DNA from: Mycolicibacterium fallax | GTDB taxonomy: Bacteria > Actinomycetota > Actinomycetes > Mycobacteriales > Mycobacteriaceae | DNA: 64,000 nt | Direction of reading: 5' to 3' | NCBI RefSeq assembly: GCF_010726955.1 | Contig: NZ_AP022603.1 | Span: 806,001-870,000, forward strand | In this document: positions 42,900-51,555 of the stretch, piece after piece | Layout of the letters: the number at the start of each line of letters is the position of its first letter | How positions within the stretch are numbered: position 1 is the first letter of the stretch | Made by a program: the position numbers and the translations under genes | The notes under the pieces: model-generated | The model's input: the letters and a program-made list of their open reading frames with translations, nothing else | Databases searched by the model: none | Told to the model about the DNA's origin: nothing

Positions 42900-42929
42900 G
42901 TGATGCGCAGGGGCGCCGGTGGCCGATAA
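42900..42929 (+). CDS. Predicted leaderless upstream ORF before kinase 2
   Basis: TAGCGT (42888-42893) lies 6 nt before GTG 42900, which opens a 9-codon frame (MMRRGAGGR) with stop at 42927-42929, overlapping the kinase GTG at 42919. AGGGG inside it could serve as ribosome-binding site for the kinase. Same layout as before kinase 1; translation unproven. Confidence 0.35.
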   Translation: MMRRGAGGR

Positions 42930-44613
42930 CACGCTGGCCCAGGGCGCCGTGTTCGCCGGGTATCGGATCGAGCGGGTCCTGGGCGCCGGCGGTATGGGCG
43001 TGGTGTATCTGGCCCGCAACCCGGTGCTGCCGCGATCCGACGCCCTGAAGATTCTGCCGGTCGAGATGTCCCGCGACGACAACTTCCGGGCCCGATTCGT
43101 CCGCGAGGCCGATGTTGCGGCCGGCCTGACCCACCCCAACATCGTGCAGATCTACCGGCGCGGGGAGGCCGACGGCCAGCTGTGGATCGCGATGCAGTTC
43201 GTCGACGGCACCGACGCGGAGAACGCCCTGCGGGCCGGGACGATGACCCCGCAGCGCGCCGTGCACATCGTCACCGAGGTGGCCAAGGCGCTGGACCACG
43301 CGCATTCCCGCAACGTGGTGCACCGGGACGTGAAACCGGCGAACTTCCTGCTGTCCGCCGAGGACGGCGACGCCGAGCGGGTGCTGCTGGCCGACTTCGG
43401 CATCGCCCGCGCCCTCGATGACGCCACCTCGTTGACCGCGGCCGGATCGGTGATGGCGACGGTCAGCTATGCCGCGCCGGAGGTGCTTTCCGGCGGTGTC
43501 GCCGACGGGCGCACCGACATCTACGCGCTGGGCTGCACGCTGTACCGGCTGCTCACCGGGCAGGCTCCCTACCAGGGTGACGACGTCGCCGCGGTGATGA
43601 TGGCGCACCTGCAGCAGCCGCCGCCACTGGTCAGCGCGACCCGGCCCGGGCTGCCGGCGGCGCTCGACGGCGTCGTCGCGACCGCGATGGCCAAGGACCC
43701 GGCGCAGCGTTACCGCACCGCCCGGGAATTCGCCAAGGCCGCCACCGCGGCACTGACCGGGGGCTACGGCGCCGAGCGGTCCGCCGGGCCGCCCCCGCTC
43801 ACCACGGGCACCACCACCGGCCGGTATCCGGCGGCGACCGGGCCGTACCCGGGGCCGGCAGCTCCCGCGCCGCGCCGCAGCCGGACTCGGCTGATCGTCA
43901 CGGTGGCGGCGGTGCTGGCACTGGCCGCGGCGGCGGTCGTGGGCGTCGCCGCGACGCGGCGGGGCGGGGCCGAGCAGCCCCCGCCGGTGGCGTCCACCGC
44001 CGACCCGGCGCCCATGCCGGACGCCGAACTGCCCGGCCTGCTGAGCAGTGCGCAGGAGCTTTCCGAGCTCGCCGGGGTCAAACTGCGGACCGATCCAGCT
44101 GTGCCGGTGCTGGCCTCGGACTACCTGCAGTTGGCCGATCCCCGGTGCGCCGCCGCATTCGCGCCCGGCCAACTCAACGAGTACCGGGGCAGCGGCTGGA
44201 TCGCGTCGCGCTACCAGGCGTTCACCGAGATCCCGCCGATCAAGAACGCCATCGGGCTGTCGGTCTTCGGGCAGCAGATCGTCGTCGGCTTCGACACCGC
44301 CGGGGCGGCAGCGACATTCGCCGAGCAGCAACGCGCACACTGGCAGGACTGCTCCAACGGCCTCATCCAGCTGCGCTCGAGCGATCCGGCCAAGCCTCCC
44401 ATGACGATTCAGGTCGGTGGGCTGACGGTCACCGACGACGACATCCTGATGCTGCCGCAGAGCCTGGAGGGCGCCCAGGGCATGGTGTGCGGCCGGTCCC
44501 TGACCCACCGCAACAACGTCGTGGTGGACGTGACGCTGTGCGGGTTCGACGACGCGGCCGAGCAGACCGCGCAGCTGGCGCGCAGCATTCGTGACAGGAT
44601 CCCCGGGGCATGA
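42919..44613 (+). CDS. Transmembrane Ser/Thr protein kinase with PknH-type sensor domain (kinase 2)
   Basis: 564 aa from GTG 42919. GAGGMG at 22-27, Lys44, catalytic Asp137 in [11 protein letters not shown] Asp159, activation loop [19 protein letters not shown] long Thr/Pro/Gly juxtamembrane linker ([19 protein letters not shown]) precedes a transmembrane helix ([20 protein letters not shown]) and an extracellular PknH-like sensor domain with cysteine pairs ([33 protein letters not shown]). Start of the next gene overlaps its stop (ATGA), linking it to the sensor-domain lipoprotein. Confidence 0.92.
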   Translation: MADNTLAQGAVFAGYRIERVLGAGGMGVVYLARNPVLPRSDALKILPVEMSRDDNFRARFVREADVAAGLTHPNIVQIYRRGEADGQLWIAMQFVDGTDAENALRAGTMTPQRAVHIVTEVAKALDHAHSRNVVHRDVKPANFLLSAEDGDAERVLLADFGIARALDDATSLTAAGSVMATVSYAAPEVLSGGVADGRTDIYALGCTLYRLLTGQAPYQGDDVAAVMMAHLQQPPPLVSATRPGLPAALDGVVATAMAKDPAQRYRTAREFAKAATAALTGGYGAERSAGPPPLTTGTTTGRYPAATGPYPGPAAPAPRRSRTRLIVTVAAVLALAAAAVVGVAATRRGGAEQPPPVASTADPAPMPDAELPGLLSSAQELSELAGVKLRTDPAVPVLASDYLQLADPRCAAAFAPGQLNEYRGSGWIASRYQAFTEIPPIKNAIGLSVFGQQIVVGFDTAGAAATFAEQQRAHWQDCSNGLIQLRSSDPAKPPMTIQVGGLTVTDDDILMLPQSLEGAQGMVCGRSLTHRNNVVVDVTLCGFDDAAEQTAQLARSIRDRIPGA

Positions 44614-45293
44614 GGGTGCCCAGGAGGGTGTGCGCGATCGCGGCCCCGGTGCTGGCGGCCGGGCTGCTGGCCGGCTGCGCGAGCACCGTCGCCGGTACCG
44701 CGCGATTTGCCGGGCTTGGCTCCGACGGCGCGACCGTGTCGGCGGCGCAACTCGACGGACTGTTCCCGGACGCCGGCGCGGTGGCCGACCTGGCCCGCAC
44801 CGGACCCCTCGGCGCTCCGCGGACGTACTCGTCGCCGCCGGCGGCGACGGCGGGGCCGGACAGCCCGTCCTGCACGGCCGCGGTGCTGCCCGGAGCGGGT
44901 TACCCCGGCAGCCAGACCGATGTGCGCGGTCAATCCCTCACCGAAACCTCGGGGAAGAACCCGGGAACCGTGGAGATGATGGTCGTCCGATTCGACACCG
45001 CCACGGACGCAACGAGTTTCGTTGACGGACTGTGGTCGTCCTGGGGGCAGTGCGGGGGAGAGCTGGTCCGATTCGCCGGCGACGACGGCAACTGGGTGCT
45101 CGGCGCGCCCCGCATCGCCTACGGGGCGCGGACCGTCGGCCGGGCCCGCGAGGGCGGGCAGGGTTTCGGCTGTGCGCGTGCGGTCGGCGTTCGCGGCAAC
45201 CTCGTTGCCGATGTGACCGACTGCGGTGCGGACCGCTCCGTCGTCGCCGATCGGGCGGCCCGGCTGGTCGAGGCGATTCTGGACAGCGCGTAG
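44610..45293 (+). CDS. Lipoprotein carrying a free PknH-like sensor domain
   Basis: 227 aa. Lipobox LLAGC (Cys about 23), then a domain with the same cysteine layout and ending as the two kinases' extracellular parts ([48 protein letters not shown], then [13 protein letters not shown]). Translationally coupled to kinase 2. Probably a decoy, co-receptor or ligand-presenting partner of the kinases; this is inference. Confidence 0.82.
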   Translation: MRVPRRVCAIAAPVLAAGLLAGCASTVAGTARFAGLGSDGATVSAAQLDGLFPDAGAVADLARTGPLGAPRTYSSPPAATAGPDSPSCTAAVLPGAGYPGSQTDVRGQSLTETSGKNPGTVEMMVVRFDTATDATSFVDGLWSSWGQCGGELVRFAGDDGNWVLGAPRIAYGARTVGRAREGGQGFGCARAVGVRGNLVADVTDCGADRSVVADRAARLVEAILDSA

Positions 45294-45336
45294 CGCGACA
45301 TTGTGCGCCGCCGGCGACGGTGTCGAGGTGGCGGCA

Positions 45337-45948
45337 ATGTTCCTGCTGGGCGCGGTGGCGGTCGGGACGCTGTCGAGCCTGTACCTGGGCACGGTGATGC
45401 AGGCCGCGCAGTACCGCATCAAACGGCCCGGCTGGCAGCTCGTCGGGATCCTGGCATTCGTCGGCGGGCTGGTGGTCATCTGGGGTCTCGGTGAGGCCAC
45501 CATGGCCATCGGATTGACCTGGGGCCGAAAGCTTTTCGGCCACCTCCTAGGCCGCCGCCTGCTGCCGGTGCCGGTCCGGTCAGAAGGGTGGTGGGTCGTG
45601 GTAGTCCGGTGGTGGGGTGCGGTTTTGGGCTTTGGCTTTGGCGATGATGGCGGCGCGTTCGGTGGCGGCTTGGGCGGCGTTGGCGGCGCGTTCGGTGGTG
45701 ATGTGTTGGGCGCGGGTTTTGCTGCGGGGTTGTTTTCGGGTGGGCATCATCACGGTGGCGCCGGGGCTGCGGGTTTTGCGGGTGGGTGGTCGTGGTGGTG
45801 GGGCTGGTGCGGTGGTGGTGTTCCAGTCGGGGAACAGGAGGTGGCTCAGTGGTTTTTGGGTGTAGCTGTGGCCGGTGGGGGTGGTGATGGTGAGGGTGCC
45901 GTCGGGGGTCATGGTGTCGGTCCAGCCGGGCCAGAAGGTTCTGAGTAG
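45337..45948 (+). CDS. Small membrane protein, 3' end uncertain
   Basis: From ATG 45337 two hydrophobic segments can be read: MFLLGAVAVGTLSSLYLGTV and WQLVGILAFVGGLVVIWGLG, then a basic stretch GRKLFGHLLGRRLLP near residue 75. After about residue 85 the frame becomes a glycine/valine-rich sequence that is antisense to the C-terminus of the 13E12-type gene, so only the first part is credible as protein. The original 3' end may have been replaced when the 13E12 element arrived. Confidence 0.5.
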   Translation: MFLLGAVAVGTLSSLYLGTVMQAAQYRIKRPGWQLVGILAFVGGLVVIWGLGEATMAIGLTWGRKLFGHLLGRRLLPVPVRSEGWWVVVVRWWGAVLGFGFGDDGGAFGGGLGGVGGAFGGDVLGAGFAAGLFSGGHHHGGAGAAGFAGGWSWWWGWCGGGVPVGEQEVAQWFLGVAVAGGGGDGEGAVGGHGVGPAGPEGSE

Positions 45949-46558
45949 GTGGTGCAGTCGGCAGCGGGGTCCGAGGTTGGCGGGGTGGGTGGGTCCGCCG
46001 TTGTTGCGGGCGATGATGTGGTCGAGGTCGCAGTCGGTGGCGGGGCGGTCGCAGCCGGGGTGGCGGCAGGTGATGTCGCGGGAGCGGATGAACTCGTCGA
46101 GTCGGGCGGAGGGCCGGTAGCGGGGTTCGGCGGGGCCGGTGGGGGTGGTGACGGTGCGGATGCGGGCGCCGTGGGCGATGAGGTCGGCCAGCAGTGGGGC
46201 GGGAATGGTGGCTCCGGAGCGGCCCGGGACGATGCCCGAGGGTGCGGGGGTGCCGGGCTCGGGGCGCAGTTCGGTGCTGTTGTTCCCGCGGGTGGTGCGG
46301 GGGTTTTTGCCGGTGCCGTGGATGGAGGTGCGGGCGGCTCGGGCCAGTGCGGTGGGGGTGGCGGTGGCGGTGTCTGTGATCGTCTATAGGTAGTCCGTTT
46401 CGGCGGGGTTTTCCTGCCAGCTGCGCGGCTGGTTTCCTGCCATTTCAGCGGTAAGAATCCGGCCAGTCGGTGCTGCGGTGGTGTGTCCCTTCGTAGGTTC
46501 TCTCGCGGTGCTGCTGCGGTTGTGCAGCGGCTCGTGGAAGGGGAGAACCGGAAAGCAG

Positions 46559-48067
46559 ATGACGATAGCTATGACGATGCAAGAACAGATCCGGAAGCTC
46601 GACGCTGCCGGTGTTTCGGCCCGCCAGATCGCCAAGGATCTGGGGATCTCCCGCGACTCGGTCGCGAAATACATTGCCGTGCAGGATTTCTCACCGAAGC
46701 CGCCGGTGATTCATCGGCGTCCGGGTGCTTCGGTGCTGACCGGGTTCACGTCGGTGATCGATGAGTGGCTGGCCGAGGATGAGGGTCGGCCCCGCAAGCA
46801 GCGCCACACTGCCCAGCGGGTCTGTGACCGGCTGGTCGCCGAACACGGGTATGGGGGGTCGTATTCGGCGGTGCAGCGCTATGTGAAGGCCTACCGGGCC
46901 GCGCGCCGCAGCGCGCGGCAGGGTTCTCCGAGTTGGTGTGGCCGCCGGGGGTCGGGCAGGTCGACTTCGGGCAGGCCCAAGCGGTGATCGCCGGGGTGAT
47001 GCAGGTGCTGCACGTGCTGGTGGTCACCTTCCCGCACTCCAACATGCGCTATGTCCAGGCCTATCCGGGGGAAACTGCTGAGAGCGTGTGCCATGGCCTG
47101 CGGGTGATCTTCGAGCACATCGGCGGCGCGGCGCGGGAGCTGATTTTCGACAACGCCGCCGGGGCGGGGCGCCGTCGCGGGGAGAAGGTCGTCGAATCGA
47201 CGCTGTTTGGGGCGTTCCGCGCGCACTATCGGTGTGCGGCGCGGTACTGCAACCCGTATTCCGGGCATGAGAAGGGCAGTGTGGAGAACGCGGTGGGGTT
47301 CTTGCGCCGCAACCTGATGGTCCCCGAACCCCGGGCCGAGAGCTTGTCCGGGCTCAACGCGATGCTGCTGGCCCGCTGCGAGGAGCTCGCCGCCACGGGG
47401 CATTACCGCAAGCAGACCCCGATCAGTGAACTGTTTGACGCCGACCGGGCCGCGCTGCTGGCGCTGCCCGGTGTCGGGTTCGACCCGGTGCGCTATGTGG
47501 CGCGGCGCACCGACAAGACCGGCAGTCTGCTCGTCGAGGGCCGTTCCTACTGCGCCGGGCCGGCGATGGCCGCCCAGACGGTCACCGTCGGAGTGCGTTT
47601 GACCGCATCGAGTTCCTCGATGCCCACGGCCACCGGTGATCTCATTGCCGCGGGCCTACACCAACACCACCGAGACGGTGTTCGACCCGGTGGCACTGTT
47701 GCCGCTGCTGGCGGCCAAGCCCGGCACCTGGGGCAACTCCCCGGTCCGCGCCCTGGTCAGCGACCCGGTGCGGGACTGGCTCGACGCCGCCGCCGTCCGG
47801 GAGCGCCGTGACATGCTCGCCGCGATCCACGCGGCGGCCGGCCCAGCGGGCTTCGGCAACACCATCATCGCCGCGGAGACCGTCATCGCCACCGGCGCCG
47901 CGGAACCAGCCGCGGTCGGCATGCTGGCCCGGCGCATCGCCGCCGGCGCCGAACCCCTGGCCTCGGCCGTGGACCTGAGCGTCTACGACACCCTCGCCAT
48001 CGCCGAGGCCACAGCACTGGACCAAACCGCGATGGCCGCCGCTGACGCCGGGCAGGTGTCGGCGTGA
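46559..48067 (+). pseudogene. istA: istA transposase with three single-base frame breaks
   Basis: Starts at ATG 46559. HTH (MQEQIRKLDAAGVSARQIAK, DLGISRDSVAKYI), then after a frame change near 46920 the DDE core (GQVDFGQAQAVI, ELIFDNAAGAGRRRG, PYSGHEKGSVENAVGFLRRN). Further changes near 47600 and 47627 lead to the C-terminal Mu-type domain (LPRAYTNTTETVFDPVALLP). Each break is repaired by adding one base, in or beside short G or T runs. Either a decayed transposase or homopolymer errors in the sequence. Confidence 0.8.
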
Positions 48068-48795
48068 GCGCGGTCAGCGTCGCCGATGTCGTCGCCGCGG
48101 GCCGGCAGGCGTATCTGACCGTGGCGGTGCTGCAGGAATGGGCGACCAAGGCCACCCCGCGCCAGCGTGAGTATCTCCACGGGATGCTGACCGCGGAGAA
48201 CGACTCCCGGGCCCGTTCCCGGCGGGCCCGGCTGCTGACCGCCGCCCGGCTGCCCGCAGCCAAATCCCTCGACGGCTACGACTGGACCGCCGTCGGGTTC
48301 CCCGACGGCTACGGACGCCAGCAGCTCGCCGACCTGGAATTCCTCGACCACGCCCAAGACCTGATCCTCTTCGGCGATGTCGGGACCGGCAAAACGCATC
48401 TGGCCACCGCCTTGGCCGCCGAAGCCTGCCAGCGCGGCATCCCGGCCCGCTACTTCACCACCTCCAGCCTGGTGATGACGCTGCGCCGCGCCAAAGACAC
48501 CGGCCGCCTCGACCGGGAGCTGGCCACCCTCGCCAAAATCCCGCTGCTGGTCCTCGACGAACTCGGCTACCTACCGATCGACCCCGAAGGAGCGCGGCTG
48601 CTGTTCCAGGTCATCTCCGAGGCCTACGAAAAACGCAGCCTCATCATCACCACCAACCTTGAATTCTCGAAGTGGGGAACGGTGTTCGGAGACGACAACA
48701 TGGCCGCGGCGATCATCGACCGCCTCGTGCACCACGGACGGCTCCTACGCTTCCGCGGCGACTCCTACCGCGTCAGCCACGCCCTCATGAAATGA
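48064..48795 (+). CDS. istB: IS21-family ATPase IstB
   Basis: 243 aa, intact. Walker A FGDVGTGKTH, Walker B LLVLDELGYLPID, sensor region LIITTNLEFSKWGTVFGDD and an arginine-rich end. IstB is the AAA+ target-choice and transposition-assisting partner of IstA. Start overlaps the istA stop (GTGA). Confidence 0.92.
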   Translation: MSAVSVADVVAAGRQAYLTVAVLQEWATKATPRQREYLHGMLTAENDSRARSRRARLLTAARLPAAKSLDGYDWTAVGFPDGYGRQQLADLEFLDHAQDLILFGDVGTGKTHLATALAAEACQRGIPARYFTTSSLVMTLRRAKDTGRLDRELATLAKIPLLVLDELGYLPIDPEGARLLFQVISEAYEKRSLIITTNLEFSKWGTVFGDDNMAAAIIDRLVHHGRLLRFRGDSYRVSHALMK

Positions 48796-48828
48796 CCCCA
48801 CCCACCGGACCAGGAAAACCAACAGCGA

Positions 48829-48956
48829 TGACCGAACACCCCTACGCCCACCTCGGCGTCCCCGACGCCACCGAACGAGACCGCCTCAACACCGCGATGC
48901 TCACCGGCGACGGCGAATCCGACTTCTACGACGGCACCGGCCGCCCCGCGCCCTAG
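48829..48956 (+). CDS. Possible small ORF downstream of istB
   Basis: 42 aa starting MTEHPYAHLGVPDATERDRL and ending DFYDGTGRPAP, in the same frame as good third-position GC. No strong ribosome-binding site. It lies inside the IS21 before the IS256 insertion. It may be a passenger peptide or noise; nothing similar is known to me. Confidence 0.3.
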
Positions 48957-49097
48957 CCCGACAACTTCGACGATTGGAGCCCCGCCACCAGCCCCCACCG
49001 ACACCGAACCCCCACCAGCCACCCTTCTGACCCACCCCCTCCGACCACAAATCCACAGTGCCGCAACACAATCCGACCATGACCCAGCCCATCGCCC

Positions 49098-50533
49098 GGG
49101 ACTATCGCAGTAACGGTGTAAGTGGCCCAACGGCCCTCGGTGTGTCGGGGGCGGAAAGGGTCATGAAATGACCGAGACTGTCGTGGCTGTGGAGCCATCA
49201 CAGAAATCTGAAGATGAGGCCGCTGCGGCGGCGATCGATGTCCCTGGCAGCCGTGGTGTTGATGAGTTGGAGGTCGCCCGCGAGCTGGTGCGCCAGGCGC
49301 GCGAGGCCGGTATGTCGCTGACGGGGCCGGGCGGGTTGCTCAAGGCGATGACCAAAACGGTCATCGAGACGGCCTTGGACGAGGAGCTCTCCGAGCACTT
49401 GGGCTATGACCGCCGTGATCCGGCTGGCAAGGGAAGTGGCAATTCGCGCAACGGGTTCCGTTCCAAGACGGTGCTCACTGATTCTTGTGGCAGCGTTGAG
49501 ATCGACGTCCCCCGGGACCGGGCGGGCACGTTTGAGCCACACATCGTCAAGAAGCGCCAGCGCCGCCTGGCCGATGTCGACGAGGTGATCCTGTCCCTGT
49601 ATGCCCGCGGGCTCACCACCGGGGAGATCAGCGCCCATTTCGCCGACATCTACGGGGCCGAGGTCTCCAAAGACACCGTCAGCAGGATCACCGACCGGGT
49701 CGTGGAGGAGATGACCGCCTGGCACACCCGCCCGCTGGAGCGGGTGTACGCCGCGGTGTTCATCGACGCCCTGCACGTCAAGATTCGTGACGGCCAGGTC
49801 GGGCCCCGGCCGGTCTACGCCGCGATCGGGGTCGACCTCAACGGTCGGCGTGACGTGCTGGGGATGTGGGCCGGTGAGGGCGACGGCGAGTCGGCCAAGT
49901 ACTGGCTGTCGGTGCTCACCGAGCTCAAGAACCGCGGGGTGGCCGACATCTTCTTCCTGGTCTGCGACGGCCTCAAAGGACTACCGCAATCGGTCGGGGC
50001 GGCGTTCCCCGACACCGTGGTCCAGACGTGTGTCATCCACCTGATCCGGGGCACGTTCCGCTATGTGGGCCGTCAGCACCGTGATGCGGTCGCCAAGGCC
50101 ATCAAACCGATCTACACCGCGGTCAACGCCGAGGCCGCCGCAGCGGCCTTGGATGCGTTCGAGGCCGAGTGGGGTAACCGGTATCCAGCCGCAATTCGGT
50201 TGTGGCGCAATGCCTGGAGTGAGTTCATCCCGTTCCTGGACTACGACACCGAGATCAGGAAGGTGATCTGCTCGACCAACGCCATCGAATCATTGAACGC
50301 CCGCTACCGCCGCGCGATCCGGGCTCGCGGGCACTTTCCCAATGAGCAGGCAGCCCTGAAATGCCTATACTTGGTCACCCGGTCACTGGACCCGACCGGG
50401 ACCGGCCAGAAGCGATGGACCATGCGCTGGAAACCAGCGCTGAACGCCTTCGCGATCACCTTCGCCGACCGCATGCCGGCCAGCGAAACCACCTAACAAA
50501 AGACGCCGCTTACACCGTTAATCGGACAGTCCC
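49098..50533 (+). mobile_element. IS256-family insertion sequence
   Basis: 1,436 bp with imperfect inverted repeats GGGACTATCGCAGTAACGGT and, at the other end, GGGACTGTCCGATTAACGGT, both followed by GTAAG. Flanked by a perfect 8-bp direct repeat CATCGCCC (49090-49097 and 50534-50541). Inserted between istB and the right end of the IS21. Intact transposase, so possibly active and the youngest insertion in the nest. Confidence 0.94.
49168..50496 (+). CDS. IS256-family (Mutator-type) transposase
   Basis: 442 aa, full length. N-terminal DNA-binding region (ALDEELSEHLGYDRRDPAGK, SGNSRNGFRSKTV), then the DDE core: D in VFIDALHVKIRDG, D in FFLVCDGLKGLPQS, the CVIHLIR motif and E in TNAIESLNARYRRA. 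No frame damage. Confidence 0.95.
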   Translation: MTETVVAVEPSQKSEDEAAAAAIDVPGSRGVDELEVARELVRQAREAGMSLTGPGGLLKAMTKTVIETALDEELSEHLGYDRRDPAGKGSGNSRNGFRSKTVLTDSCGSVEIDVPRDRAGTFEPHIVKKRQRRLADVDEVILSLYARGLTTGEISAHFADIYGAEVSKDTVSRITDRVVEEMTAWHTRPLERVYAAVFIDALHVKIRDGQVGPRPVYAAIGVDLNGRRDVLGMWAGEGDGESAKYWLSVLTELKNRGVADIFFLVCDGLKGLPQSVGAAFPDTVVQTCVIHLIRGTFRYVGRQHRDAVAKAIKPIYTAVNAEAAAAALDAFEAEWGNRYPAAIRLWRNAWSEFIPFLDYDTEIRKVICSTNAIESLNARYRRAIRARGHFPNEQAALKCLYLVTRSLDPTGTGQKRWTMRWKPALNAFAITFADRMPASETT

Positions 50534-51498
50534 CATCGCCCAACCGCAGCGCTCACATGGCCGGAAATCCCAACAACATGGCCGGAAAATTAGCGCTCAA
50601 ACGGCCGGAAACCTATTGACAAAACACAGGCGGCGTTGGCCAGGATGTGGATGGTGATGTGGGTGGCGGGGTGGGGTCCGGTTTTGGCGGTGCAGTCGGG
50701 GTCCTCGCAGGCGCAGATGAGGTGGTCGGTGTGGGCGGCCAGGGCGCCGAGGGCGTCGGCGCGGCGTTGGGCCAGGGTGCGGGGGTCGTCGTCGCAGACG
50801 CTTTTGGCCATGGCGGTCAGGGTGGCGTCGAGCAGGGCGGCGTCGGGGGTGGCGAGTCGGCCGTAGAGGGCGGTCAGGCCGTCGCGGTCGGTGCGGGGGT
50901 CGCCGATGGTGATGTCGCGGCTGCGGATGGTGGTGCGGGCGCGGCGGACGGCGTCGGGGTCGTGGCGGTCGACGATGGTGTCGATGGCTTGGTCGAGTTT
51001 GTAGTTCGACAGTGGGCCCCAGCCGGTGGCGGCGTCGGCGAGGTCGGTGTCGACGTGGGTCAGGGCGGTGGGGTCGTTGATCAGGGCGGTGCGGTGGGCG
51101 ATGGTGGTGGCGGTGGCTGCGGTGATGTGGCCGCCCAGTAGTAGGGCGCCGATGGCGGGGAGTCGGTCGCGTAGGGCCAGGCCGGTGTCCATCAGGTTCA
51201 TTGCGCGGCCGTGGTGCGGGGTCAGGGCGGCGGCGATTTCGGCGGCGGCGTTGTCCCAGTCGTCGCAGCCCCAGGAGGGGTGTAGGGCTTGGTCGCAGCG
51301 GCGGTGGGCGAATTCGGCCAGGGCGGCCAGGCGCCGGGCTTCTATGGCGGCGGTGATGCGGGTGGCGTCGGTGATGGTGTCGATCAGGGCGGCGTCGTCC
51401 AGGGCGGCGAGTTCCCCGGGGTCGTGCACCGTTGATTCGAACATACTGTCTAATCTACGCCCGGTTTGCGACACCCGCCAGGGCAAATCCACCCGTAT

Positions 51499-51514
51499 CG
51501 AATAATTGTTCGAT
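51499..51514. promoter_or_regulatory. LexA/SOS box upstream of the 13E12-type gene
   Basis: TCGAATAATTGTTCGA fits the mycobacterial SOS consensus TCGAAC-N4-GTTCGA with one mismatch and lies within the larger palindrome TATCGAA-N6-TTCGATA (51497-51516). It is 55 bp before the 13E12 ATG. Several 13E12-family genes are DNA-damage inducible in M. tuberculosis. Confidence 0.7.
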
Positions 51515-51555
51515 AAGATTTTCGGCCGCCTTGGCGGGCCGCCGCTCGAGGCCGG

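Larger units (their letters stand above)
46375..50628 (+). mobile_element. IS21-family insertion sequence (carrying an IS256 insert)
   Basis: The left end reads TGTGATCGTCTATAGG and the right end (complement) TGTGTTTTGTCAATAGG. Multiple terminal repeats typical of IS21 are present: TTTCCTGCCA at 46410-46419 and 46433-46442; GGCCGGAAA at 50559, 50580 and 50603. It contains istA and istB. Without the IS256 and its duplication it is about 2.8 kb. No clear target duplication was found in the flanks (GGCGGTGTC left, GGCGGCGTT right). Confidence 0.85.
45580..51444 (-). pseudogene. 13E12-type DUF222/HNH endonuclease gene split by nested insertion sequences
   Basis: The 5' half (51444 to 50629) encodes the DUF222 domain (MFESTVHDPGELAALDDAAL, AIGALLLGGHITAATATTIA, to HILANAA). 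The 3' half (46374 to 45580) continues DTATATPTALARAART and carries the HNH motif (CRHPGCDRPATDCDLDHIIA, RCRLHHLLRT). Joining the halves at 50629/46374 keeps the frame without adding or removing bases. Between them lies an IS21-family element with an IS256 inside. 13E12-repeat proteins are repeated mycobacterial HNH proteins thought to behave as mobile genes. A LexA-like box lies 55 bp upstream. Confidence 0.88.

Noticed and set aside
41158..44508. 1,116-codon minus-strand frame across both kinases
   Set aside because: Antisense shadow of two complete kinases; low-complexity Arg/Gly/His-rich translation and no start signals.
46559..48067. Programmed frameshifting in istA
   Set aside because: IS21 elements do not use frameshifting within istA, there are three breaks, and no slippery heptamer with a following structure was seen. 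Mutation or sequence error fits better.
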